From: Rhizorhabdus dicambivorans
GTDB taxonomy: Bacteria; Pseudomonadota; Alphaproteobacteria; Sphingomonadales; Sphingomonadaceae
DNA length: 64,000 bases
Direction of reading: 5' to 3'
Assembly: GCF_002355275.1 (NCBI RefSeq)
Contig: NZ_CP023449.1
Coordinates: forward strand, 2,892,001-2,956,000
How positions within the stretch are numbered: the stretch's first letter is position 1; every line of letters starts with the position of its first letter. This document shows positions 30,640-44,594 of this stretch, piece by piece. The notes below the pieces were generated by a model that was given only the letters and a program-made list of their open reading frames with translations, did no database searches and was not told where the DNA came from. The position numbers were made by a program, and so were the translations under genes.

Positions 30640-30671
30640 CTATATGGGCGCCTCGCCCTTCACGATCAATG
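30640..30671 (-). promoter_or_regulatory. Possible heat-shock type promoter of lon
   Basis: On the minus strand a TTGATC element (about 30664-30671 region) is followed about 15 bases later by CCCATATAG (30640-30648), resembling the -10 of sigma-32 promoters. It lies about 45 bases upstream of the lon ATG. The match is by eye and weak in the -35 part; lon is commonly heat-shock controlled. Confidence 0.35.
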
Positions 30672-30674
30672 AAC

Positions 30675-30691
30675 AGAGATATCTTATCTCT
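30675..30691. promoter_or_regulatory. Inverted repeat in the lon / OpgC-like divergent region
   Basis: AGAGATA and TATCTCT are arranged around a 3-base spacer in an AT-rich pocket 42 bases upstream of the OpgC-like start and 78 bases upstream of lon. This is compatible with a dimeric regulator site controlling either gene. Confidence 0.35.
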
Positions 30692-30732
30692 CCCAAGTTG
30701 TAATTTTCCGCGACCGCGGTAAGGCCGCCTCC

Positions 30733-31842
30733 GTGACCTCCACGGAACCGAGCCATAGCCGGCGCCCGCATGGCCGGGATGCGAGCATCGACATCCTGCG
30801 CGGCCTGGCGCTGATCACGATCACGATCAACCACATCACCGGCTTCACCGACCGGATGCACATGGCCGGCATGCAGTTCCCGACCCTGACTCTCTGGGGC
30901 TTTTCCAGCGCGGCCGAGATATTCTTCCTCCTGTCCGGCTATCTGGTCGGGGCGGTCTATTTCAGTGCCGCCAAGGATCCGTCGATCGGGCAGTTCGCGG
31001 GCAAGGTCTGGCCGCGAACGGGCAAGCTCTATGTCTACAACCTGCTGCTGTTCCTGGCGCTACTGCCGCTCTGCCTCAATTCGCCCGATCTGGCGCGGCT
31101 CAGCTTCTACAGCTGGTTCATCCAGAAAGGCCCGGCCTCGCTGGTCGATTTCCTGATCCTCTACGTGCAGCCCTACTGCCTGGAGATTCTGGTCACCTAC
31201 ATGGCGCTGTTGGGCACGGCGCCGCTATTCGCGCTGCTGCTGCGCTGGCAGCCGCTGGTCGCGCTGGCGGGATCGGCGGCGCTCTACTGGTTCGCGCATG
31301 AGCATGCGTGGTTCAACATCATCGGCGGCTCGCCGGTCGGCGACTGGCGCTGGAACTTCAACCCGGCGTCCTGGCAGCTGATCTTCTTCGGTGCGCTGGC
31401 CGCAGGGCGCTACCGGCTGCTGGCGAAGATGGAGAAGCGCGCCGAGGGTAACTGGCACTGGCTGGTTCCCCCGGTGCTGCTGTTCGCGGGCCTCACCATC
31501 CTGTTCCTCGCACAGGGCTGGTATTCGTTCGAGGTGCTGTACCAGAGCAAGATACGGATCGGCCCGGTCCGCGTTGCCCATGCGCTGTCGGTGTGCTGGC
31601 TGATCATGTCGATCCTGTGGATGTGGCCGCGCCTCCAGCGCACGTGGCCGATGCGGCAATGCGCCGTGATCGGCTCGAATTCACTGCAGACCTTCGTCGT
31701 CAGCGTCGCACTCAGCTATGCGGCCGGTTTCGTCTGGATCGAACATTGGCCCACCCATCATGCCTATATGGCGCTGTGCATCGGCAGCGTCCTGGCGCTG
31801 GGCCTGTTCGCGAACCTGTATATGCGGTGGAAGAACCGGTAG
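30733..31842 (+). CDS. OpgC-like membrane acyltransferase
   Basis: Multi-pass inner-membrane protein of the OpgC family; the founding members add succinyl groups to osmoregulated periplasmic glucans. The 369-residue protein begins with a cytoplasmic segment and SIDILRGLALITITINHITG, the conserved arginine/histidine start of acyltransferase-3 related proteins. About ten hydrophobic helices follow. The start is GTG at 30733. No opgG/opgH synthesis genes are nearby, so the real acceptor could be another polysaccharide. Confidence 0.85.
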   Translation: MTSTEPSHSRRPHGRDASIDILRGLALITITINHITGFTDRMHMAGMQFPTLTLWGFSSAAEIFFLLSGYLVGAVYFSAAKDPSIGQFAGKVWPRTGKLYVYNLLLFLALLPLCLNSPDLARLSFYSWFIQKGPASLVDFLILYVQPYCLEILVTYMALLGTAPLFALLLRWQPLVALAGSAALYWFAHEHAWFNIIGGSPVGDWRWNFNPASWQLIFFGALAAGRYRLLAKMEKRAEGNWHWLVPPVLLFAGLTILFLAQGWYSFEVLYQSKIRIGPVRVAHALSVCWLIMSILWMWPRLQRTWPMRQCAVIGSNSLQTFVVSVALSYAAGFVWIEHWPTHHAYMALCIGSVLALGLFANLYMRWKNR

Positions 31843-31969
31843 ACGCCGCCCGGTCCACCGGGCGGTCGACAGCCCAAACGCCAGCTTGCCTGCCCCATAG
31901 CCACCCTGCCCTTGCCTTTCGCGCCCCCCGCGCGCATGGGAGGCGCCCGAATAATTTGTGGGATTACAC

Positions 31970-33346
31970 ATGGCGACGAACTGGACGCCCTCGAGCTGGC
32001 GTCAACACCAGGCGGTGCAGATGCCCGACTATCCGGACCAGGCGGCTCTTGAGGCTGCCGAGAAGGAATTGTCGAGCTATCCGCCGCTGGTCTTCGCGGG
32101 CGAGGCACGCGAGTTGAAGGCATCGCTGGCCGAAGTCGCGGCCGGCCGGGCCTTCCTGCTCCAGGGCGGCGACTGCGCAGAGAGCTTCGCCGAGTTCCAC
32201 CCGAACAACATCCGCGACACCTTCCGCGTGCTGCTGCAGATGGCGGTGGTGCTCACCTATGCGTCGAAGATGCCGATCGTGAAGGTCGGTCGCATGGCGG
32301 GCCAGTTCGCCAAGCCGCGCTCCGCGCCCAACGAGGAGCAGAATGGCGTCTCGCTGCCCAGCTATCGCGGCGACATCATCAACGATATCGCCTTCGAGGA
32401 AGCTGGCCGCGCGCCCGATCCGCAGCGGATGATCAAGGCCTACAGCCAGTCGGCGGCGACGCTCAACCTGCTGCGCGCATTCGCCTCGGGCGGCTATGCC
32501 AATCTCCATCAGGTCCATGCCTGGACGCTCGACTTCATGGGCCGGAGCCCCTGGGCCGCCCAATATGGCGAAGTGGCGAGCCGGATCGGCGATGCACTGG
32601 ACTTCATGGCGGCCTGCGGGATCAACTGGGAAACCGTGCCCCAGCTTAAGGGTACGTCCTTCTACACCAGCCATGAGGCGCTGCTGCTGCCCTATGAGCA
32701 GGCGATGACCCGCGAGGACAGCCTCAACGCCGGCGACTGGTTCGACACGTCCGCCCATATGCTGTGGATCGGCGACCGCACCCGCTTCGAGGGGTCGGCG
32801 CATGTCGAGTATCTGCGCGGCGTCAGCAACCCGATCGGCCTCAAGTGCGGCCCGAGCCTGGAGCCGGACGCCCTGCTGCGCATGCTTGATACGCTCGATC
32901 CCCGGCGCGAGCCGGGCCGGATCACGCTGATCACCCGCTACGGCCACGACAAGATCGAGAAGCACCTGCCCGCCCTGGTCCGCGCCGTGAAGCGCGAGGG
33001 CCGCCCGGTCGTCTGGTCATGCGATCCGATGCACGGGAACGTCGTCAAGGCGCCGAACGGCTACAAGACCCGGCCGTTCGACCGCATCCTGGCCGAGGTG
33101 CGCGGCTTCTTCGCGGTCCACCGTGCCGAGGGCACCCATGGCGGCGGCATTCATGCCGAGATGACCGGCCAGAACGTCACCGAATGCACCGGCGGCGCGA
33201 TGGCGGTGACCGACGAGAATCTTGCCGATCGCTACCACACCCATTGCGATCCGCGGCTCAATGCCGGGCAGAGCATCGAACTGGCCTTCCTGCTCGCCGA
33301 AATGCTGAATCAGGAGATGAAGGAGCGCGATCGGGCCGCCGCCTGA
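31970..33346 (+). CDS. aroG: 3-deoxy-7-phosphoheptulonate (DAHP) synthase, class II
   Basis: First enzyme of the shikimate pathway, condensing phosphoenolpyruvate and erythrose 4-phosphate. The 458-residue length and the motifs [33 protein letters not shown]-like segment ([10 protein letters not shown]) and DPMHGN identify the class II (plant/mycobacterial-like) type, as is usual in sphingomonads. I start at ATG 31970; a GTG lies 4 codons upstream. No feedback domain is visible. Confidence 0.94.
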   Translation: MATNWTPSSWRQHQAVQMPDYPDQAALEAAEKELSSYPPLVFAGEARELKASLAEVAAGRAFLLQGGDCAESFAEFHPNNIRDTFRVLLQMAVVLTYASKMPIVKVGRMAGQFAKPRSAPNEEQNGVSLPSYRGDIINDIAFEEAGRAPDPQRMIKAYSQSAATLNLLRAFASGGYANLHQVHAWTLDFMGRSPWAAQYGEVASRIGDALDFMAACGINWETVPQLKGTSFYTSHEALLLPYEQAMTREDSLNAGDWFDTSAHMLWIGDRTRFEGSAHVEYLRGVSNPIGLKCGPSLEPDALLRMLDTLDPRREPGRITLITRYGHDKIEKHLPALVRAVKREGRPVVWSCDPMHGNVVKAPNGYKTRPFDRILAEVRGFFAVHRAEGTHGGGIHAEMTGQNVTECTGGAMAVTDENLADRYHTHCDPRLNAGQSIELAFLLAEMLNQEMKERDRAAA

Positions 33347-33547
33347 TCGCGTTCCACGCCTGCCGCTGGCCAGGCGGCGGCAACTTCTTGGTCCAGAATG
33401 AACCAAGCTGCTACGGGCCATATCGGCCTGCGGCGGCGACCCACCCTTTTCCGCCACTCCTGCCGCGCATCGTCCGGTCGCTTTCGGGGGCGGGATCGCT
33501 TGCGAACGGTGGCATCCCGCCTCGACTCCGGCTAAACCGCTGACATC

Positions 33548-34084
33548 ATGGGGGTAGATCGGATCAACAGCCTGACGGACAGCCAGCGCAGCTATCTGCG
33601 CCTGGTTCTCCAGCACAAGTCCTCGAAAGAGATCGCGCAGCAACTGGGCATTTCCGCGCACACGGTCGACAAACGCATCAAGGAAGCGATGCGCATCCTC
33701 GACGTCGGGACCCGGGTGGAGGCTGCGAAAATCCTCGCAATGGCCGAATCCGGGGCCGTTTCTCCATTGGGCCCCCAATCGCCGGACCTAGCAATTCCGC
33801 AGATTTCCGTCACTTCAGGTGCAACGGGGACGCAAGGGAATGAAGCAGGTGCCGCATCGTCGGGGGTCATGGTCGGGGAAGAGCAACTTGCCTTCGGTTC
33901 GCATCCGGTGCCGCGCCCCTTCCCTCTCCCATTCCCCACGGGCGATCGCCCGCACAACAATCTCTCCTTCCTGCAGCGCCTAGGATGGACGATAGGTCTG
34001 ATCATCGGGCTGGCGCTGGCCACCGGCATCCTTCTGTCGGGTCTGACCGCCCTGGGGACGCTGCTCGTTGCCCTGCGGAACTAG
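33548..34084 (+). CDS. LuxR-type HTH protein with C-terminal membrane anchor, second copy
   Basis: A 178-residue protein with the same design as the gene at 25058: an N-terminal LuxR-type HTH (about 8-65, with LTDSQRSYLRLVLQHK and GISAHTVDKRI), a long polar linker, and one C-terminal transmembrane helix (about 150-173, LGWTIGLIIGLALATGILLSG). The linker-to-helix junction FPLPFPTGDRPHNNLSFLQRL matches its paralog (FPLPVPTRGKPRNDLTIAQRL). It stands alone between aroG and radC. A tethered regulator is the simplest reading, but DNA binding is inferred. Confidence 0.8.
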   Translation: MGVDRINSLTDSQRSYLRLVLQHKSSKEIAQQLGISAHTVDKRIKEAMRILDVGTRVEAAKILAMAESGAVSPLGPQSPDLAIPQISVTSGATGTQGNEAGAASSGVMVGEEQLAFGSHPVPRPFPLPFPTGDRPHNNLSFLQRLGWTIGLIIGLALATGILLSGLTALGTLLVALRN

Positions 34085-34146
34085 ACCGCGCGCCGGGCGG
34101 TAGCAGGCTCACCACGTCTTCGATCCTCGCGCGGATCCGTGCGATC

Positions 34147-34896
34147 ATGGATCGACCGTGCCGCCGCACCGCAGGATATCCTTTCAGCCGCGGCGACACC
34201 GGCAAACGCGCCCTCCATCTGGGCGAGTCCTATCGCCCGCTGAAGTCGGCGGACGCCACCCAGCGTCATCGCGATTCCGCTGCTGCCAGCGCGCGGGGCG
34301 GCGAACAGCGGCTGGCCGACCTGATCGCCCCGCTGTGCGGCCATGGCTCGACCGTCGTCGCGGCGGACCTGGTCAGCCGCTTCGGGTCCCTGTCGGCGCT
34401 GTTCCGGGCGAACCGCGCCGCACTCGAAAGCCGCCTGCCCGGGCGACGCGACCTGATCGACATGCTCCTCGCCGTACAGCCGCTGGTCCGCGAACTGCTG
34501 AAGGCGGAGATGCTCGATGCGCCGGTGCTGCCCGACAACCGCGCCGCGATCCGCTATCTTCATGCCAGCATGGCGCATGAGCCCGCCGAACAGGTGCGGG
34601 TCCTCTATCTCGACGCCAAGAACCGGATCCTGCGCGACGACGTCGCCGCGCGCGGCAGCGTGACCAAGACCGATATCTTCCCGCGAGAGATCGTGCGGCG
34701 GGCACTCGACCTGGGCGCCACCGGACTGATCATGGCGCACAACCATCCTTCGGGCGATCCCGAGCCGAGCCGGCACGATCTGACGGCGACCCGCGCCGTC
34801 GCCGAAGCCGCGCGGCTGTTCGACATCGTCCTTCACGATCATATCGTGATCGGGCGCGGCGGCTATCGCAGCCTGCGCGAGGAAGGCTATCTCTAG
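34147..34896 (+). CDS. radC: RadC/MPN-domain protein (UPF0758 family)
   Basis: A 249-residue protein with a degraded N-terminal helix-hairpin-helix region (GEQRLADLIAPLCGHG onward) and a C-terminal JAB/MPN domain carrying the metal-site pattern AHNHPSGDPEPSRHD. Despite the name, a role in DNA repair has not been supported for the family; JAMM-type peptidase activity is only a structural expectation. I use ATG 34147; the open frame extends 54 codons upstream into the previous gene but lacks family similarity there. Confidence 0.88.
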   Translation: MDRPCRRTAGYPFSRGDTGKRALHLGESYRPLKSADATQRHRDSAAASARGGEQRLADLIAPLCGHGSTVVAADLVSRFGSLSALFRANRAALESRLPGRRDLIDMLLAVQPLVRELLKAEMLDAPVLPDNRAAIRYLHASMAHEPAEQVRVLYLDAKNRILRDDVAARGSVTKTDIFPREIVRRALDLGATGLIMAHNHPSGDPEPSRHDLTATRAVAEAARLFDIVLHDHIVIGRGGYRSLREEGYL

Positions 34897-34950
34897 GGCT
34901 GGAAACGGCGCCGGTCCACCGGGGTTGCCCGCGCGAAGCCGCAGGAGCGC

Positions 34951-35208
34951 TCAGGCTACCATCAGCTGGAGCGCGGGTTCGGCAACCCACCCCGACGTGC
35001 GCGGCGACACCGGCCGGCTGGCGATGCGCCACGGTTCCTGGAGGCGAATTTCGACATGCTGAAGAAGGCGATCGAGCCGGCCCACGGCGCTATCATCGCT
35101 GAGCCGGACGGCCTCCGCGATTCGATCGAGCAGTGCCCCGACCGCACCCGCGCCGAACTGCGCGATCAGATAGTCGGCCTTCTCGGCCCAAGCCACATCC
35201 TCCTGCAT
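34951..35208 (-). CDS. Small hypothetical protein
   Basis: An 85-residue protein with an amphipathic helical N-terminal half (AEKADYLIAQFGAGAVGALLDRIAEAVRLS). A plausible AGGAT ribosome site lies about 8 bases before ATG 35208. No domain is recognised. It lies between radC and tRNA-Glu on the opposite strand. Codon use in the first 55 residues looks protein-like; the last 25 residues are less convincing. Confidence 0.55.
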   Translation of the reverse strand: MQEDVAWAEKADYLIAQFGAGAVGALLDRIAEAVRLSDDSAVGRLDRLLQHVEIRLQEPWRIASRPVSPRTSGWVAEPALQLMVA

Positions 35209-35343
35209 GGACCGATCCTAGCGCCATCGCCCGGAGAGGCCATTGCGTAGTTTCCCGATGAATTGACGCACCGCCCCGGCCGCGCGCCTTTGCGCCTTGA
35301 CTTGGCCACCGGTGCCCCATAAGGACGCCGCTCCGCACCGGAC

Positions 35344-35419
35344 GGCCCCTTCGTCTAGCGGTCTAGGACGTCGCCCTCTCACGGCGAAAACACGGGTTCG
35401 AGTCCCGTAGGGGTCACCA
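35344..35419 (+). tRNA. tRNA-Glu (anticodon CTC)
   Basis: The cloverleaf can be drawn directly. The acceptor stem GGCCCCT pairs with AGGGGTC, with one G-T pair. The D arm contains GTCT/GGAC, the anticodon stem is TCGCC/GGCGA around loop CTCTCAC, and the T arm is CGGGTTCGAGTCCCG. The CCA end is encoded. Anticodon CTC reads GAG. Confidence 0.95.
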
Positions 35420-35736
35420 GCGATTTCGCTGTTCAGCCATATCCGTCAATCCCGCTTGGGCTGCGAGGCCGGTCGGCTGCTGGCCGACAGCGATCCATTC
35501 TGGTCAGTTCCGGGCTTCCACCTCTCCGGTCCGCAGCCCGGTATCGCGATGGCTGGCTCAGATATCTGCGTCCGTATCGAGCCCGGAAAAGCACGAAATT
35601 GTCGCATAGGACGCTATGGCTGAAAGATTAGGTTGTAGCGCCGCGTCATTTTAGAGGCTTCACTCAGAAGGCTACGCATGTATAGGCCCGGCGCTGAATA
35701 GCCCGGCTGGGACGGGCGTGGGAGCAAGGGCGCCGG
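35420..35736 (+). other. Noncoding stretch between tRNA-Glu and gltB
   Basis: About 317 bases without a convincing reading frame on either strand. It contains a moderately AT-rich part (about 35590-35680) that probably holds the gltB promoter. Close to the gltB start is a pair of short repeats built on GGCCCGGC and GCCCGG (about 35684-35708) that could form a hairpin. I see no known riboswitch or RNA signature. Confidence 0.5.
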
Positions 35737-40386
<4,650 letters not shown>

Positions 40387-40397
40387 GGAAGATAGCT

Positions 40398-41834
40398 ATG
40401 GGCAAGGCTACCGGATTTCTCGAAATCGAGCGCAACGACCGCGGCTATCTGAAGCCGGCCGAGCGCCTGAAGAACTGGAACGAGTTCGTCGTTCCGCTGG
40501 AAGACAAGGCGCTGAAGGACCAAGCGTCGCGCTGCATGAACTGCGGCATCCCGTTCTGCCACAATGGCTGTCCGGTGAACAACATCATCCCCGACTGGAA
40601 CCATCTGGTATTCGAGGATGATTGGAAGAACGCACTGGAAGTTCTTCATTCGACGAATAATTTTCCCGAGTTCACCGGCCGCGTCTGCCCTGCCCCATGC
40701 GAGGCCGCCTGCACGCTGAACATCCAGGACACCCCCGTCACCATCAAGTCGATCGAATGCGCGATCGTCGATCGCGGATGGGATGAAGGCTGGATCGTGC
40801 CGCAGGTTCCGGCGCGCCGCACCGGCAAGTCGGTCGCGGTGGTCGGCTCGGGCCCGGCCGGCATGGCCTGCGCCCAGCAGCTCGCCCGCGCCGGCCACAG
40901 CGTCACCCTGTTCGAGAAGAACGACCGGATGGGCGGCCTGCTCCGCTATGGCATTCCGGACTTCAAGATGGAGAAGCATCTCATCAACCGCCGGCTGGTG
41001 CAGATGGAGGCCGAAGGCGTCACCCTGCGCACGTCCACCGAGGTCGGCGTCCAGGTGTCGCTCGACTCGCTCAAGGAGAATTTCGACGCGGTCGTCCTGT
41101 CGGGCGGCGCCGAGAAGCCCCGCCCGCTGGAAATCCCCGGCTTCGAGCTTCAGGGCGTCCGCTATGCGATGGAATTCCTGACCCAGCAGAACAAGCGCGT
41201 CGCCGGCGACGACGAGATGCGCGCCGCGCCGCGCGGCTCGCTGACCGCAACCGGCAAGCATGTCGTCGTGATCGGCGGCGGCGACACCGGATCGGACTGC
41301 GTCGGCACCTCGAACCGCCAGGGCGCCGCATCGGTCACCCAGCTCGAGATCATGCCCAAGCCGCCTGAGAAGGAGGCCAAGGCCCTGAGCTGGCCGAACT
41401 GGCCGCTCAAGCTGCGCACCTCCTCCAGCCATGAGGAAGGCTGCGAGCGCGATTGGTCGGTCGTCACCAAGCGAGCGATCGGCAGCAACGGCCAGCTCAC
41501 CGCGCTCGAATGCGTGCGAGTCGAGTGGGTCGACGGCCGGATGCAGGAAATCGCCGGCAGCGAATTCACCCTGAAGGCCGACCTCGTCTTCCTGGCGATG
41601 GGCTTCCTGGGCCCGAACACGTCGGGCATGATCGAGCAGGCGGGCGTCGAGTTGGATCCGCGCGGCAACGTCAAGGCGAACATGGACGATTACGCCACCA
41701 GCCAGGACGGCATCTTCGCCTGCGGCGACATGCGCCGCGGCCAGAGCCTGATCGTCTGGGCGATACGCGAGGGCCGCCAGTGCGCCCGTGCGGTCGACCT
41801 TCACCTGATGGGCGCGACCGACCTGCCGAGATAA
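40398..41834 (+). CDS. gltD: Glutamate synthase, small subunit
   Basis: FAD-containing electron-input subunit that passes electrons from NADPH to GltB. The 478-residue protein has N-terminal 4Fe-4S cysteines in [17 protein letters not shown] and CPAPCEAAC, then the FAD-binding motif [14 protein letters not shown] and the NADPH-binding [14 protein letters not shown]. The length is normal. It starts 11 bases after gltB with an AAGGA-like site, so the two form one operon. Confidence 0.97.
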   Translation: MGKATGFLEIERNDRGYLKPAERLKNWNEFVVPLEDKALKDQASRCMNCGIPFCHNGCPVNNIIPDWNHLVFEDDWKNALEVLHSTNNFPEFTGRVCPAPCEAACTLNIQDTPVTIKSIECAIVDRGWDEGWIVPQVPARRTGKSVAVVGSGPAGMACAQQLARAGHSVTLFEKNDRMGGLLRYGIPDFKMEKHLINRRLVQMEAEGVTLRTSTEVGVQVSLDSLKENFDAVVLSGGAEKPRPLEIPGFELQGVRYAMEFLTQQNKRVAGDDEMRAAPRGSLTATGKHVVVIGGGDTGSDCVGTSNRQGAASVTQLEIMPKPPEKEAKALSWPNWPLKLRTSSSHEEGCERDWSVVTKRAIGSNGQLTALECVRVEWVDGRMQEIAGSEFTLKADLVFLAMGFLGPNTSGMIEQAGVELDPRGNVKANMDDYATSQDGIFACGDMRRGQSLIVWAIREGRQCARAVDLHLMGATDLPR

Positions 41835-41846
41835 CCCCTTCGCCGT

Positions 41847-41920
41847 CATGTCATGTCTGTGGCCTTCTCGGAGGTCTTCTGGCTGATGAGACATGGAGCC
41901 CAGCCTCCGCTGGGTGACGG
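41847..41920. repeat. Degenerate copy of the CATGTCT...AGACATGG inverted repeat
   Basis: CATGTCTG (from 41852) and AGACATGGAGCCCAGCCTCC (41891-41910, continuing to 41920) face each other downstream of gltD. The right unit, with its internal CCCAGC/GCTGGG hairpin, is intact; the left unit is eroded. Confidence 0.6.
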
Positions 41921-42100
41921 TAACAGGTCATCGCGTTACGCTTGCCCCCTTGCCCTCCCTCCGGCCTTCCCTATCTAGGCCCTGCGGGACCGGGCCCCTC
42001 TGGCGATCTCCACCGATCGTGATGTCGGACCGCATCGAGCAAGCTCGGTGTCACGGGGTCCATCTTCCTCCGGCGCCGGCCCATGAGGGAGAATGAAGCC

Positions 42101-42382
42101 ATGTCCATGAACTGCCCCGTTTGCGCGGTGCCGCTGACGATGAGCACCCGCCAGAATGTCGAGATCGACTATTGCCCGCAATGCCGGGGCGTCTGGCTCG
42201 ATCGCGGCGAACTCGACAAGATCATCGAGCGCTCGGCCGCCGAACTGGCGCCTGCTCCACCGCCGCAGGCCGCCCCACCCCCGCAATCCCGCCAGCCTGA
42301 ATACCGGCAGCCGCATTACGGGTATGACGACCGCTACAAATACAAGCGGAAGAAGAGCTTTCTGGAGGAGCTGTTCGACTGA
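42101..42382 (+). CDS. Zinc-ribbon protein (zf-TFIIB type)
   Basis: A 93-residue protein with an N-terminal zinc ribbon: Cys5, Cys8 in NCPVC and Cys25, Cys28 in YCPQCRG, followed by VWLDRGELDKI, the hallmark of the zf-TFIIB-like family found in many bacteria. A proline/glutamine-rich linker and a tail with tyrosines and lysines (YDDRYKYKRKKSFLEELFD) follow. GGGAG precedes ATG 42101. Nucleic-acid or protein binding is likely, but the role of the family is not known. Confidence 0.85.
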   Translation: MSMNCPVCAVPLTMSTRQNVEIDYCPQCRGVWLDRGELDKIIERSAAELAPAPPPQAAPPPQSRQPEYRQPHYGYDDRYKYKRKKSFLEELFD

Positions 42383-42398
42383 AGCTCCCTGTTATCTC

Positions 42399-42545
42399 GT
42401 CATGCCAGCCCTTCGACCGCCTGCAAGGCAGGCGCTCAGGATAAACTTCAGCCTGAAAGGCTGAACGCTGGCATCCATGTCTGCGTCTTCCCGAAATGCC
42501 ATCTGATTGGTAAGAGACATGGACTCCAGCCTGCGCTGGAGTGAC
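42399..42545. repeat. Inverted repeat pair of the AGACATGG family, with an insertion in one arm
   Basis: The left arm begins GTCATGCCAGCC (42399) and resumes with CGCTGGCATCCATGTCTGCG (from about 42466). Between them are about 55 bases containing smaller repeats (for example GCCTGCAAGGCAGGC and TTCAGCCTGAAAGGCTGAA). The right arm is at 42514-42545 (AGACATGGACTCCAGCCTGC onward). It lies between the zinc-ribbon gene and the typA terminator and looks like one repeat inserted in another. Confidence 0.6.
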
Positions 42546-42548
42546 GAC

Positions 42549-42577
42549 AAAAAAAGGCGCCGGATCGCTCCGGCGCC
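42549..42577 (-). terminator. Intrinsic terminator of typA
   Basis: On the minus strand, GGCGCCGGA, loop GCGA, TCCGGCGCC is followed by seven Ts (A-tract 42549-42555 on the plus strand). It lies about 25 bases after the typA stop. Confidence 0.9.
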
Positions 42578-42601
42578 TTCTCCTTACTCGTGTCGCTCGC
42601 C

Positions 42602-44425
42602 CTACGCCGCCGCCTTCGCCCGGCTGGCGCGCTTGCGCTCATGCGGATCGAGGTGGACCTTGCGGAGCCGGATCGACTTGGGCGTGACTTCGACCATCTC
42701 GTCATCGTCGATATAGGCGATCGCCTGTTCCAGCGTCATTTTCTTCGGCGGGGTCAGCCGGATCGCGTCATCCTTGCCGCCAGAGGCGCGGAAGTTGGTG
42801 AGCTGCTTGGCCTTCATCGGGTTGACTTCGAGGTCTTCGGTCTTGGCGTTCTCGCCGATGATCATGCCCTCGTACAGCGCCTCGCCATGGCCCACGAACA
42901 GGATGCCGCGCTCTTCCAGCGGGCCGAGCGCATAGCTGTTCGCCTCGCCCGCGCCGTTGGAGATCAGCACGCCGTTCTTGCGGCCCTCGATATTGCCCTT
43001 GTGGGGTCCATATTTCTCGAACAGCCGGTTCATGATGCCGGTGCCGCGCGTGTCCGACAGGAACTCGCCATGATAGCCGATCAGGCCACGCGAGGGTGCC
43101 GAGAAGGTGATGCGGGTCTTGCCGCCGCCCGACGGGCGCATGTCGGTCAGTTCGGCTTTCCGGATCGCCATCTTCTCGACGACGGTGCCCGAATGCTCCT
43201 CGTCCACGTCGATGACGACGGTCTCATAGGGCTCGGTCCTGCCGCCCTTCTCGTCTTCGCCGAAGATCACGCGCGGGCGCGAGATGCCGAGTTCGAAGCC
43301 CTCGCGGCGCATCGTCTCGATCAGCACGCCGAGCTGCAGCTCGCCGCGGCCGGCGACGTCGAAGCTGTCCTTGCCGGCGCTCTCGGTCACCTTGATAGCG
43401 ACGTTCGATTCTGCCTCGCGGAACAGCCGGTCGCGGATCATGCGGCTCGTCACCTTGCTGCCCTCGCGGCCCGCCATCGGACTGTCGTTGACGGCAAAGG
43501 TCATCGACAGCGTCGGCGGATCGATCGGCTGCGCCTGCAGCGGCTCGGTGACGGTCGGGTCGGCAATGGTGTTGGCGACGGTCGCGACGGTGAGGCCGGC
43601 CAGCGAGATGATGTCGCCCGCCTTGGCTTCGTCGACCGGAATCCGCTCCAGCCCCCGGAACGCCATGATCTTCGAGGCGCGGCCGGTCTCGACCACATTG
43701 CCTTCGGGATCGAGCGCGTGGATCGGCTGGTTGACCTTGACCGTGCCGCTCTGGACCAGGCCGGTCAGGATGCGGCCCACGAAATTGTCGCGATCGAGCA
43801 GCGTGACGAGGAACTTGAAGGGGCCGTCGGGGTCCGCCTTCGGCGCCGGAACATGTTCGACGATCTTGTTGAACAGCGGCGCCAGCGTGCCCGAGCGGGC
43901 GGAGGCGTCCTCATTGGCATAGCCATTGCGGCCCGAGGCGAACAGCACCGGAAAATCGAGTTGGTCGTCATTGGCTTCGAGGCTGACGAACAGGTCGAAT
44001 ACCTCGTCCAGCACCTCCTGGGTCCGCTCATCCGGGCGATCGATCTTGTTGACGACGACGATCGGGCGCAGGCCCAGCGCCAGCGCCTTGCCCGTGACGA
44101 ACTTGGTCTGCGGCATCGCGCCTTCAGACGAATCGACCAGCAGGATCACGCCGTCGACCATCGACAGGATACGCTCCACCTCGCCGCCGAAATCGGCGTG
44201 ACCGGGCGTATCGACGATGTTGATCCGGTTGCCCTCCCATTCGACCGAGGTGCACTTGGCCAGAATGGTGATGCCTCGTTCCTTTTCCAGGTCGTTCGAG
44301 TCCATTGCGCGTTCTTCGACGCGCTGGTTGTCCCGGAAGGTGCCCGATTGGCGGAACAGCTGATCGACGAGCGTGGTCTTGCCATGATCGACGTGCGCGA
44401 TGATGGCCACGTTGCGAAGGCTCAT
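42602..44425 (-). CDS. typA: Ribosome-associated translational GTPase TypA/BipA
   Basis: Elongation-factor-like GTPase that binds ribosomes and helps 50S assembly under stress or cold. The 607-residue protein starts [20 protein letters not shown] (G1 loop about residues 10-19), with DTPGHADF (G3), NKIDRPD (G4), domain II, and the C-terminal domain specific to the family. The frame continues far upstream with no family similarity, so ATG 44425 is used. It has its own terminator downstream. The gene upstream on the same strand is a tiny cysteine-rich ORF. Confidence 0.96.
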   Translation of the reverse strand: MSLRNVAIIAHVDHGKTTLVDQLFRQSGTFRDNQRVEERAMDSNDLEKERGITILAKCTSVEWEGNRINIVDTPGHADFGGEVERILSMVDGVILLVDSSEGAMPQTKFVTGKALALGLRPIVVVNKIDRPDERTQEVLDEVFDLFVSLEANDDQLDFPVLFASGRNGYANEDASARSGTLAPLFNKIVEHVPAPKADPDGPFKFLVTLLDRDNFVGRILTGLVQSGTVKVNQPIHALDPEGNVVETGRASKIMAFRGLERIPVDEAKAGDIISLAGLTVATVANTIADPTVTEPLQAQPIDPPTLSMTFAVNDSPMAGREGSKVTSRMIRDRLFREAESNVAIKVTESAGKDSFDVAGRGELQLGVLIETMRREGFELGISRPRVIFGEDEKGGRTEPYETVVIDVDEEHSGTVVEKMAIRKAELTDMRPSGGGKTRITFSAPSRGLIGYHGEFLSDTRGTGIMNRLFEKYGPHKGNIEGRKNGVLISNGAGEANSYALGPLEERGILFVGHGEALYEGMIIGENAKTEDLEVNPMKAKQLTNFRASGGKDDAIRLTPPKKMTLEQAIAYIDDDEMVEVTPKSIRLRKVHLDPHERKRASRAKAAA

Positions 44426-44554
44426 GGGTGTCGGATGTCCTGAATATGAGGAATTTGGCGGGCCCATAGCGGAATTGGCGCAATGCAACAAGGCCATGGC
44501 TGGCAATTGATGGGCCATCGTCTCCAACAGCGATCCGTTCGGAGGGCGTCGGGC

Positions 44555-44588
44555 AAAAAAACGGGCCGGTTCGTTGGAACCGGCCCGT
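44555..44588 (-). terminator. Strong intrinsic terminator upstream of typA
   Basis: A perfect 12-base stem, ACGGGCCGGTTC with GAACCGGCCCGT and a 4-base loop (44561-44588), is followed on the minus strand by seven Ts (44561-44555). It begins 6 bases after the stop codon of the cysteine-rich micro-ORF and must terminate a minus-strand transcript that starts above 44588. Confidence 0.92.
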
Positions 44589-44594
44589 AAGTCA

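Noticed and set aside
35344-35419. tRNA-Glu as an integration site
   Set aside because: No duplicated tRNA 3' end or integrase gene is present in the flanking sequence; the downstream genes are housekeeping.
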